6,162 nucleotides of DNA. Source: Cytophagales bacterium. Its GTDB lineage: Bacteria; Bacteroidota; Bacteroidia; Cytophagales; Spirosomataceae. The stretch is from NCBI GenBank assembly GCA_013205605.1, contig JABMMK010000294.1, positions 1-6,162 of the forward strand, in the 5' to 3' direction. This document shows positions 1 to 6,162 of this stretch, piece after piece (position 1 is the stretch's first letter; each line of letters starts with the position of its first letter). The notes under the pieces were generated by a model. That model worked only from the letters and a program-made list of their open reading frames with translations, ran no database searches and was not told the origin of the DNA. The translations under genes and the position numbers were made by a program.

Positions 1-287
1 CTGCTGAAAATGGCCAACAAGAAATCATTGGTTTTATCAGTTGTTTGGGCGAATTGCTATTGCATCACGAAGGATTAGTGTATGAGATTGAGGAATTAAT
101 AGTCACTCAAACGTATCAAGGAAAGGGGATAGGCCAATTATTAGTCAATCATGTTCGAGAAGCATTAAAACCTTTCAATATAAAATCCATTGAAGTAACT
201 TCCAATAAACGCAGAGTGAATGCACATGAATTTTATAAAGCTGTGGGCTTCAAGAATTCTCATGAAAAATTCACTTGTTATTTCTGA
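1..287 (+). CDS. PhnO-like GNAT N-acetyltransferase, 3' part only
   Basis: This is the C-terminal 94 residues of a GNAT acetyltransferase. The frame is open from base 3 through the left edge, so the start lies outside the window; the TTG at 45 is an internal leucine. Visible GNAT features are a strand with IIGFIS (bases 24-41), EIEELIV (about 84-104) and the acetyl-CoA loop QGKGIG (117-134, the Q/RxxGxG/A motif). The later part has TSNKRR, then AH-FY (about 198-236) and a closing SH-KFT stretch. From memory, the LHH-EI-EL-V order, the (S/T)N-KR--AH-FY block and the SH--FT ending match E. coli PhnO (about 144 aa), which N-acetylates aminoalkylphosphonates with acetyl-CoA. About 50 N-terminal residues would then be missing. 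The convergent phosphonate-type genes next to it support the PhnO reading, but many general GNATs share parts of this pattern. GNAT membership is sure; substrate is inferred. Confidence 0.85.
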   Translation, partial: AENGQQEIIGFISCLGELLLHHEGLVYEIEELIVTQTYQGKGIGQLLVNHVREALKPFNIKSIEVTSNKRRVNAHEFYKAVGFKNSHEKFTCYF

Positions 288-1429
288 TAAAGTTTTTGAA
301 TATACTCAGAAGTAAAGCCAGGACTAGTCGTCATTCCTTTCCCCCCAATACCATTGATAATGTGAATCACATCATCTACTTGTTTGGTATAAACTTCCGT
401 ATGCGTACCTTGTAAATAATATCCAGCCCACGTGGCATCCACATTCCATTGAGGAAGGTCAATTATTTTTTTAGCTTCCTGGAGCATCATTTCATTGATT
501 TCGGACGATATATCAAAACCAAAGTCAGCTTGTCTATTTGCTTGCACATATTCATGAGAATCTCCCAAAATAATGGAACCATCCTCCGCTTGTTTAAAGA
601 GGATGTGAATGCCTTTGTTTTGTAAATTTGTTTGCTCCTGAGTAGACGTCAATTTACCGTAGGAAGGACATGAATGAAAGCTTTCGTATCGGCGTATCGT
701 AAGCCCTGTTAATATGTTTGATTTTAACATAGGTTTTTGAGCGGCCAGCCTTAGCATTTGTAGTTTACTAATTTTCAATTCTGTAGCTGGGTAATGTTCG
801 GGCAATAAAAATTGAGTATCACGGCCATTAGCCACAATCACTTTCTCCGCCCAAAAATTTTGATTTGAAGCAGTGAAAACTCGAGCAATGCCTCTTTTTT
901 TCTCAACCCCTACCACCGGACATAAATTTTGGAAATGAAGGTCCATATGTTGGATCATAAATTCCCGAACCCGATGCACCATTATTCTCGGATTTAAGGA
1001 TGCCTCCTCAGGTAAAAATAAGCCACCCTTGACATAATCCTTTTTAAAGTGCGGATTTGAGTTTTGACATTCAATGGCTGAATGCAATTTATTTGAATAT
1101 CCTCGCTCATCAAAAAGTTTTTGAATCTCTTCTAAGAGCGTTAATTCTTGGTCATCGGAGGCAAGGTACCAAGACCCGTTAGGAACCAAAGAAATATTGG
1201 TTTCACTTTGTAAATCCTTATAAATCTGCAAGGATTTACGGCCATAATCAAACCACTTATTAAACGATTGTCCCGAAGGAACCGCCTGACCAAAATTCCG
1301 AAAACTTGCTTCAAATGGTTGCGAGTCTTTTTCTAACAATAGAACTGTTTTCCCCTTTTTAAGTGCGTGGTATGCGCTAAAAGTGCCGATTACCCCACCG
1401 CCAATGACAATTAAATCATATTTTTTCAT
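278..1429 (-). CDS. FAD-dependent oxidoreductase, phosphonatase-associated family (TIGR03364 type)
   Basis: A 383-residue flavoprotein of the DAO/glycine-oxidase fold. The N-terminus carries the Rossmann dinucleotide motif GGGVIG (residues 10-15), with Glu33 ending the second strand to hold the ribose. The family-typical ASFRNFGQ block is at 41-48. Further signatures are LQMLR (223-227), GIHILF (273-278), GDSHEY (289-294) and the C-terminal FAD loop GIGGKGMTTSPG (360-371). This series fits the TIGR03364 family, which recurs beside phosphonatase-like hydrolases and is proposed to oxidatively deaminate 2-aminoethylphosphonate or a close relative (hydroxylated or N-methylated) to an aldehyde. 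No signal peptide is seen, so it is cytoplasmic. The ATG overlaps the last 14 bp of the upstream hydrolase gene, which implies one transcript and probable translational coupling. The upstream bases show no clear Shine-Dalgarno sequence. Its 3' end overlaps the convergent acetyltransferase gene by 10 bp. Family call is firm; the exact substrate is not known from sequence. Confidence 0.9.
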   Translation of the reverse strand: MKKYDLIVIGGGVIGTFSAYHALKKGKTVLLLEKDSQPFEASFRNFGQAVPSGQSFNKWFDYGRKSLQIYKDLQSETNISLVPNGSWYLASDDQELTLLEEIQKLFDERGYSNKLHSAIECQNSNPHFKKDYVKGGLFLPEEASLNPRIMVHRVREFMIQHMDLHFQNLCPVVGVEKKRGIARVFTASNQNFWAEKVIVANGRDTQFLLPEHYPATELKISKLQMLRLAAQKPMLKSNILTGLTIRRYESFHSCPSYGKLTSTQEQTNLQNKGIHILFKQAEDGSIILGDSHEYVQANRQADFGFDISSEINEMMLQEAKKIIDLPQWNVDATWAGYYLQGTHTEVYTKQVDDVIHIINGIGGKGMTTSPGFTSEYIQKLYQK

Positions 1430-2153
1430 TTTTTAAATCTTCGATAATTTGGATGAGGTCATCTATTTTATTTAACAAACCATCATTGGGGAATGAGGCC
1501 AATTGCTCTTTTGTATGAGTTCCGTTGCACACGCCCAAAGCGAGTCTCACTCCAGCATTTTTGCCAAAAGCTAGGTCAACGGGCGTATCGCCTACATTGA
1601 TGACCTGGGATAACTGCGTAACCCCAATTTGCTTCATGGCAAATTGAATCATTTTTGGCGACGGCCTTCCTTCGCCTGCTTCATCTGGAGTCACTGAAAG
1701 ATGAATACCTGATTTATTTCTAAGGTTAATAAAATTCTGATTTAAGGATTGACTCCAGCCTAGTTTAGTCAAAATAATGTTCGCAACTGTTCGGTAAAAC
1801 CCAGTGGTTAACGCAATGAAAATTCCATTTTTATGCAAATAATCAAAAAGTTCTTGGCATCCTTCCGTTTGAAATATGGGGCTTTTTCGATAATGATCTT
1901 CCAATATGGTTTTAAAATCTTCAAATGATTTTAATGCCTTTTGTGAAATGGAGGTGTCTGAGGAGCCCAGCTGCTCGGCCCATAACATCGTGAATACTTC
2001 TAATTTGGCATAGCCCTGCAAAGCCAAAATCCGTTCATCGCTAGCCCACAATTCATTTTTTATAGCGGCCTCTTTGAAGCATTTCTCAACTTCATGTTGG
2101 TCTAGTACCGTAGTGCCAGCCATATCTAGGACGACTAATTTGATTGGATTCAT
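1416..2153 (-). CDS. Phosphonatase-like HAD hydrolase (PhnX-related, TIGR03351 type)
   Basis: A 245-residue cytoplasmic HAD hydrolase related to phosphonoacetaldehyde hydrolase PhnX. Motif I is DMAGTT with nucleophile Asp10. The second Asp of ordinary HAD phosphatases is replaced by Ala12, the phosphonatase signature. Lys50, in GYAK of the cap domain, aligns by pattern with the PhnX lysine that forms a Schiff base with the substrate aldehyde. Motif II is TTGF (116-119). GRPSPKM (162-168) provides Arg163 where most HADs have lysine. Motif IV is GDTPVDL (188-194) with Asp189 and Asp193 for Mg2+, followed by a PhnX-like KNAG. The expected reaction is hydrolytic C-P cleavage of phosphonoacetaldehyde or a hydroxylated analogue, giving phosphate and an aldehyde. 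It is the first gene of the leftward pair, with the partner oxidase directly downstream. The lack of a PhnW transaminase nearby fits this subfamily rather than classical PhnX. ATG at 2153 is the natural start, placing motif I at residue 10. Confidence 0.9.
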   Translation of the reverse strand: MNPIKLVVLDMAGTTVLDQHEVEKCFKEAAIKNELWASDERILALQGYAKLEVFTMLWAEQLGSSDTSISQKALKSFEDFKTILEDHYRKSPIFQTEGCQELFDYLHKNGIFIALTTGFYRTVANIILTKLGWSQSLNQNFINLRNKSGIHLSVTPDEAGEGRPSPKMIQFAMKQIGVTQLSQVINVGDTPVDLAFGKNAGVRLALGVCNGTHTKEQLASFPNDGLLNKIDDLIQIIEDLKNEKI

Positions 2154-2175
2154 GATTGTATGTAAAAGAAGATTC

Positions 2176-2183
2176 CAAAATTA
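2176..2183 (-). promoter_or_regulatory. Candidate -7 box for the leftward phosphonate gene pair
   Basis: Read on the minus strand these bases are TAATTTTG, an exact match to the Bacteroidota -7 consensus TAnnTTTG. A start of transcription a few bases downstream would leave a leader of roughly 15 nt before the ATG at 2153. No TTG-like -33 element is found at the usual 19-21 nt spacing, and such boxes occur by chance in AT-rich DNA, so this is tentative. Confidence 0.35.
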
Positions 2184-2237
2184 ACAAATTCAATCCGCCT
2201 ATTGTGTTACTGAAACATAAAATTATTATTAAGGAAA

Positions 2238-2255
2238 TAAAATTGCATAATTTTA
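2238..2255. repeat. Inverted repeat, 7-bp arms with 4-nt loop
   Basis: TAAAATT (2238-2244) and AATTTTA (2249-2255) are perfect reverse complements around GCAT. The element lies near the centre of the divergent intergenic region and abuts a second palindrome. It could be an operator shared by both directions, but composition alone makes AT palindromes common here. Confidence 0.4.
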
Positions 2256-2272
2256 ATATTTTTTAAAATATT
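2255..2272. repeat. Inverted repeat, 8-bp arms with 2-nt spacer
   Basis: AATATTTT (2255-2262) and AAAATATT (2265-2272) are perfect reverse complements. The repeat starts at the last base of the previous palindrome, so the two form a continuous, almost purely A/T block of about 35 bp between the divergent promoters. It may be a bent or easily melted segment or an operator; no function can be assigned. Confidence 0.4.
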
Positions 2273-2330
2273 TTATGTGTGATAACATATTGATTATACA
2301 GAAGAAACAATTCAGTCACAAAGCGACATT

Positions 2331-2357
2331 TTTCTTAATCATTTCTTATTTTTTCTT
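2331..2357 (+). repeat. Three TTTCTT direct repeats at 10-11 bp spacing
   Basis: TTTCTT occurs at 2331-2336, 2342-2347 and 2352-2357, with start-to-start distances of 11 and 10 bp, close to one helical turn. They lie just upstream of the candidate rightward promoter. The phasing would suit DNA curvature or an activator touching one face of the helix. The hexamer is low-complexity, so chance is a real alternative. Confidence 0.35.
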
Positions 2358-2365
2358 TAAGATAG

Positions 2366-2385
2366 ATAAAGAGTTCTCTCTTTAT
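2366..2385 (+). promoter_or_regulatory. Inverted repeat overlapping the rightward -7 box; possible operator
   Basis: ATAAAGAG (2366-2373) and CTCTTTAT (2378-2385) are perfect reverse complements around TTCT. The right arm overlaps the first three bases of the TATTTTTG box at 2383-2390. As DNA it would be placed well for a repressor dimer or sigma-region regulator. As RNA it is a weak stem (two G-C pairs) followed by five T, which superficially resembles a terminator. The overlap with a promoter box favours the operator reading. Confidence 0.4.
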
Positions 2386-2390
2386 TTTTG
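2383..2390 (+). promoter_or_regulatory. Candidate -7 box for the susC-susD transcript
   Basis: TATTTTTG matches the Bacteroidota -7 consensus TAnnTTTG exactly. Transcription would begin near 2396, leaving about 20 nt of leader to the ATG at 2418 or about 55 nt to the ATG at 2451. No TTG is seen at the expected -33 distance, so the promoter may depend on an activator or be only partly canonical. Confidence 0.4.
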
Positions 2391-2788
2391 TGAAAATTTT
2401 AATAAACTAAAACATTTATGACAAAGAATTTACAAAAACAGGGATCCAAAATGACTCTTAGAAGGAGTTTTTGGCTCATTTTCACCTTGTGCCAATTGGC
2501 CTTCGTGGGTGCCCATGCCCAGGACCGTGCCATTACTGGGGTGGTCATCGGGAGTGATGATAATGCAGGAATTCCAGGCGTTTCCATTAAGGTTAAGGGA
2601 ACGAGTATGGGGACAAATTCAAGTGCAAATGGACAGTTTACGGTCTCTGTATCAGCCAACTCAATTTTGGAATTTTCCATGATTGGTTATACAAGCAAAT
2701 TTGTTACAGTGGGAAATCAATCTACATTGAAGGTTATTTTGGATGTGGATAGTCGCCAATTACAAGAAGTGGTTGTAACCGCCTTGGG

Positions 2789-2795
2789 TTATTAA
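2789..2795 (+). other. Frameshift site in susC: apparent one-base insertion creating a TAA
   Basis: The first frame reads ALGY and then stops at TAA 2793-2795. One frame over, from 2791, the sequence reads IKKDIRRIG, the usual SusC continuation after the TonB box. Removing one T of the pair at 2789-2790 restores GGT ATT AAA AAA GAT, that is ALGIKKD, the standard family wording. An A6 run follows at 2794-2799 but need not be altered. Confidence 0.85.
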
Positions 2796-3063
2796 AAAAG
2801 ATATTCGCCGCATCGGTGTGGCCATTCAATCTGTTGATGGTTCAAGTACAATAAAGGCACGTGAACCAAATGCAATCAATGCATTATCGGGTCGTGTGGC
2901 AGGTTTGACGGTGGGTGCTCAACCCGAGTTATTACGTAAGCCAAATATCTCACTTCGTGGTAGTTCAACAATCCTTTATGTAGTGGATGGTGTGCCTATC
3001 AATTCAGATACATGGAACATTTCTCCAGATGATATTGAAACGTATTCCGTTTTAAAAGGAGCT

Positions 3064-3066
3064 TAG
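3064..3066 (+). other. In-frame amber codon in the susC plug domain
   Basis: TAG interrupts VLKGA*ASALYG with the same frame continuing on both sides. In SusC proteins this site is one small variable residue in the conserved VLKGxxAxALYG stretch. A serine codon TCG would become TAG by a single change, but the ancestral codon is not known. Confidence 0.9.
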
Positions 3067-5670
3067 GCTTCTGCCCTATATGGTTTCCGTGGAAAAAATG
3101 GAGCTATTTTGATTACAACCAAGCGTGGTTCATCTGACAAGCGTGGTTTTTCTGTGGAGGTGAACTCTTCTACTCAGTTGCAATCAGGTTTCTACGCTAT
3201 CACTGAGGTGCAAGATGAGTATGGTCCTGGTGATCACGGTTCTTATGCTTTTGGTGATGGTAAAGGGGGTGGTTTAAATGATGGTGATTATGATGGTGGT
3301 TGGGGTCCAAAATTCAATGGCCAATTAATTCCTCAGTATGATTCACCGGTTGACCCGATCACAGGAAAGCGTTCAGGTACTCCTTGGATCGCACGTGGAA
3401 AAGATAACTTGAAGCGTTTTTTAGAAACAGGTATTCTTTCTACGAATAACATTGCAGTATCGGCGACAGGAGATAAATACAATTTGCGTTTTTCTACTTC
3501 TCATATCTATCAAAAAGGTATTATTCCTAATACCCAATTGAACATGACGAACTTTAATATTACGGCTGATTATAAGTTTTCAAACAAATTAAAGTTTGAG
3601 TCGAACTTACAGTACAACCGTCAATACACACCGAACATTCCAGACGTAAACTACGGTCCTAACTCGATCATTTATAACATCGTTTATTGGGCAGGAGCAG
3701 ACTGGAACATGGATGATATGAAAAACTACTGGCAAAAAGGAAAAGAAGGTGTTCAACAAATCTATGCGGAATACCAACGTTACAATAATCCTTATTTCAT
3801 GTCATACGAGTGGTTACGTTCTCACTACAAGACGGATGTCATTGGTCAAGCCTCTTTACGTTACACGTTTAACGAAAACTTGAACTTATTAGCTCGTACG
3901 CAAGTAACGACTTGGGACATGGTGCGTACAGAGAAATTCCCTTACTCTGCAGGTACGTATGGTCGTGATGAGCGTCGTGGTGACTACCGCGAAGATCGTC
4001 GCTCTCTATTTGAGAATAATACAGAATTATTATTAACGTTTGACAAGGATATCTTACCAGGCTTTAATACTAAAATTAATGCGGGTGCATCTCAACGTGT
4101 TTTTCAATACAAGTCGATGTTTGCTTCTACCAACTATTTGAACGTTCCAGGTTTATACAACTTCTCGAACTCATCTAACCCAGTTCAAGTTGGTAATTTT
4201 GGTTCTGACATGAATGTTCTTTCTGCTTACTACTCCGCAGATTTTTCTTTTAAGAAATTTTTAACGGTATTTGCTACGGGTCGATTAGATAAATTGTCAA
4301 CATTGCCAGCGGGTAAAAACTCGTTCTTCTACCCTTCATTTGGAGCCGTTTCAGTAATTTCTGATTATGTAGATTTGCCTGAAACGATATCTTTCTTGAA
4401 ATTCCGCGGATCATATGCTAATGTGAAAGATGGTTTAACTTCATCTACCATTGATAACCGTGTAGGAACGTATTCTGGAGAAAACTATAACTCTCCTTAC
4501 GATGGTCCATCATACCAAAATAATACGGTTTACTCAACTGGTTTCTTTTACAATAACCAAACAGGAGCAACGTATGGTAACGAATTGAGTAATCCAAACT
4601 TGAATCCATCAGAGACTTCTCAGACGGAATTTGGTATGGACTTACGCTTACTTAAAAATCGTATTGCAATCGATGTGGCTTATTTCATCTCGAATGATGG
4701 TCCTTCGATCTTCTCTTTACCTATCTCATCTACATCAGGTTACACATCTGCTTTAGTGAATGGTATCAAGACGCAGAAGAAAGGTTATGAGATCTCCGTA
4801 ACAGGAACGCCAATTCAAATAGCAGACTTTAGCTGGGATGTATTAGCGAACTACTCTACTTTCCAGCAGACGTTAACTGAAATTTATCCAGGTATCACGA
4901 ACTTAAATACGTTCTTAAAAGTAGGGGATCGTACGGATAGAATTTATGGTTCTGCCTTTGTTCGTACCCCTGCGGGAGAAATCATTAATACTAAAGCTGG
5001 TATTCCAGAAAGATTAGCTGGAACGCAGTCGCAATACTTAGGTAATGCTAACCCGGATTTCGTTTTCGGTTTGAATAATAAGTTTACTTATAAAAATGTA
5101 AGCTTAAGCTTCTTATTTGATGGTCGTATCGGTGGTAAAATTATTAACTATACGCAGCAACAAACGTACCGTGGTGGTCGTCACATTGGAACGACACAAG
5201 GTATTTTCGCTGAAGCTCGTCCACAAGACGCGTTAGGTGTGAAAGCATTCGTAGGTCAAGGTGTGGTTGTTTCGAATGGCGCTGCGATTAAATACGATGT
5301 AAACGGAAAGGTGACTAACTTTTCTGAATTACAATTCGCGCCTAACACCGTAAAGACTTTTGTACAAGATTATGTGGGTCGTTACTATAACACAAACGAA
5401 GGAAACTTAATGAGCCGTTCTTTCGGAATGTTAAAAGAAGTTGTGGTAGGTGTTAAACTTCCATCTACGTGGTTCGGTAAGTCAGTTTCTGGCGCGAACA
5501 TTTCTTTCGTAGGACGTAACCTATTGTACTTCGCTGAAGCAAAAGATACTGATTTATCTCAGTACTTGACGGACGGCGCTACAGGTACTCAAACTCCATC
5601 AGTTAGAAGCTATGGTGTTAACTTAAACTTAGTATTCTAATATTCTTCATTTTAATAAATGATTCAAGCA

Positions 5671-6162
5671 ATGAAAATCAAAAATATAATTTTAGGCATG
5701 TTGAGCTTCTCCGTAATTGCATTAAGCAGTTGTGAGAAGACCTTCGACCAGTTGGAGAAAGACTCTAACCGCGCGGTACAAGTTCCTGCATCATTAGTAT
5801 TACAGTCGATCGAATTAAACGTCATGAACGACAATGGTCGTCCATTCTCTGCGGAGATGCGTTACAATCAATTTTATTGCTCTAACTATAATTATTATGC
5901 AAATAATGAATATAACTTAGGTCAAATGCCCAACCAATATACGACGTTGAAAAACGTGGTAAAGATGGAAGAGGAAGCGAAGAAGTTAGGTTTAGCTGAC
6001 GTGAATGGATACTCCGCTTTAGGTAAGTTCTTCCGTGCTTATTTCTTTGATCAAATGTCGAAGCGTGTGGGCGATTTACCGATGACGGAAGCCTTAAAAG
6101 GGATCGAAAACACGGCTCCTAAATACGATTCACAAAAAGTTATCTACACGCAAATCTTAAAG
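5671..6162 (+). CDS. SusD/RagB-family nutrient-binding outer-membrane lipoprotein, 5' part
   Basis: The first 164 residues of a SusD-like surface lipoprotein; the frame is still open at the right edge. SusD proteins form the lid over the SusC barrel and capture substrate at the cell surface. The signal peptide has a short basic start (MKIKN), a hydrophobic core and a lipobox LSSC with Cys21 as the lipidated residue. Acidic residues soon after (CEKTFDQLEKD) fit the Bacteroidota surface-export signal. The alpha-helical TPR-like region follows, with the family-typical ALGKFFRAYFFDQMS (117-130) and VGDLPMTEAL (133-142), then KYDSQKVIYTQIL (151-163), resembling the SusD-like_2 type. It starts 30 bp after the susC stop, so it is cotranscribed. 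An ATG at 5659 in the same frame is an alternative start adding four residues, but MKIKN gives the more typical lipoprotein N-terminus. Codons are of the same AAC/CGT/GGT-rich style as the susC barrel. It shows no lesions in the visible part. Confidence 0.9.
   Translation, partial: MKIKNIILGMLSFSVIALSSCEKTFDQLEKDSNRAVQVPASLVLQSIELNVMNDNGRPFSAEMRYNQFYCSNYNYYANNEYNLGQMPNQYTTLKNVVKMEEEAKKLGLADVNGYSALGKFFRAYFFDQMSKRVGDLPMTEALKGIENTAPKYDSQKVIYTQILK

Larger units (their letters stand above)
2418..5640 (+). pseudogene. SusC/RagA-family TonB-dependent outer-membrane transporter, disrupted by a frameshift and an amber codon
   Basis: Outer-membrane partner of a SusD lipoprotein, importing an oligomer or other bulky nutrient using TonB energy. 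Read through its lesions it spans about 1073 codons, normal for SusC. From ATG 2418 come a signal peptide ending in AHA before Gln35, a CarboxypepD_reg-like domain (about residues 36-111), and a TonB-box-like LQEVVVTALG (2760-2789). The plug carries LRG (2953-2961), VVDG (2980-2991) and VLKGA (3049-3063). The barrel follows, with a glycine-rich first segment (3217-3306) and a final strand ending NLVF. There is no STN domain, so no direct anti-sigma signalling is expected. ATG 2451 is an alternative start giving a tighter 23-residue signal. Three open pieces result: 2418-2795, 2791-3063 and 3067-5640. Codons 2418-3108 favour AAT for Asn, whereas the barrel favours AAC. Substrate cannot be read from sequence. 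Family certain; true loss of function versus sequence error unresolved. Confidence 0.85.

Noticed and set aside
45..287. An 80-residue complete gene starting at TTG 45
   Set aside because: The frame stays open to the left edge and the upstream residues IIGFIS belong to a standard GNAT strand, so this is the tail of a longer gene.
2366..2390. Hairpin plus T-run as an intrinsic terminator
   Set aside because: The stem has only two G-C pairs, no gene ends upstream of it on the plus strand, and it overlaps a better explained promoter box.
2399..2680. A 93-residue open frame on the minus strand opposite the start of susC
   Set aside because: It is antisense to the SusC signal peptide and carboxypeptidase-regulatory domain, has no recognisable motif, and the plus-strand reading explains the segment.
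2785..2800. Programmed +1 frameshifting at TAT TAA followed by A6, allowing full-length SusC
   Set aside because: A +1 slip at the stop would restore the frame, but no stimulatory signal such as an upstream Shine-Dalgarno sequence is seen, the family normally reads ALGIKK in one frame, and the later amber codon would still end translation.
2818..3066. The 82-residue frame between the two lesions as an independent small gene
   Set aside because: It has no plausible start of its own and consists of the SusC plug; it is a piece of the broken gene.
3064..3066. Amber codon recoding (for example pyrrolysine or suppressor use)
   Set aside because: Only one TAG is seen inside a gene that also carries a frameshift, and nothing else in the window suggests recoding. 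Mutation or sequence error is simpler.

Overview
The window looks like Bacteroidota chromosome. The evidence is a SusC/SusD-type outer-membrane uptake pair, TAnnTTTG-like promoter boxes, AT-rich intergenic DNA and weak or absent Shine-Dalgarno sequences. The SusC style (compact plug, glycine-rich first barrel segment) suggests a Cytophagales-type organism, but that placement is only an impression.

Left part (1-2153): a small set of genes whose families all point to aminophosphonate metabolism. On the minus strand, a phosphonatase-like HAD hydrolase (1416-2153) is followed, with a 14-bp overlap, by an FAD-dependent oxidoreductase of the type that habitually sits beside it (278-1429). The proposed logic is that the oxidase removes the amino group of an aminoalkylphosphonate to give a phosphono-aldehyde, and the hydrolase then cleaves its C-P bond through a Schiff base. 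Converging on them from the left edge, and overlapping by 10 bp, is the 3' end of a GNAT acetyltransferase whose visible part resembles PhnO, the aminoalkylphosphonate N-acetyltransferase.

Middle (2154-2417): a 264-bp divergent intergenic region. It has a -7-like box facing each way, AT-rich palindromes, three helically phased TTTCTT repeats, and an 8-bp inverted repeat whose right arm runs into the rightward -7 box.

Right part (2418-6162): a SusC-family TonB-dependent transporter gene followed after 30 bp by the first 164 codons of a SusD-family lipoprotein gene, cut by the window edge. As written the susC gene is broken twice in its 5' third: a one-base insertion just after the TonB box (about 2789) and an in-frame amber codon in the plug domain (3064-3066). 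The remaining 2.5 kb, the whole barrel, is open to a normal C-terminal strand. Codon choice also changes along the gene, so the damaged 5' end may have a different history from the barrel. Either this is a very recent pseudogene or the sequence carries local errors; reads would decide.
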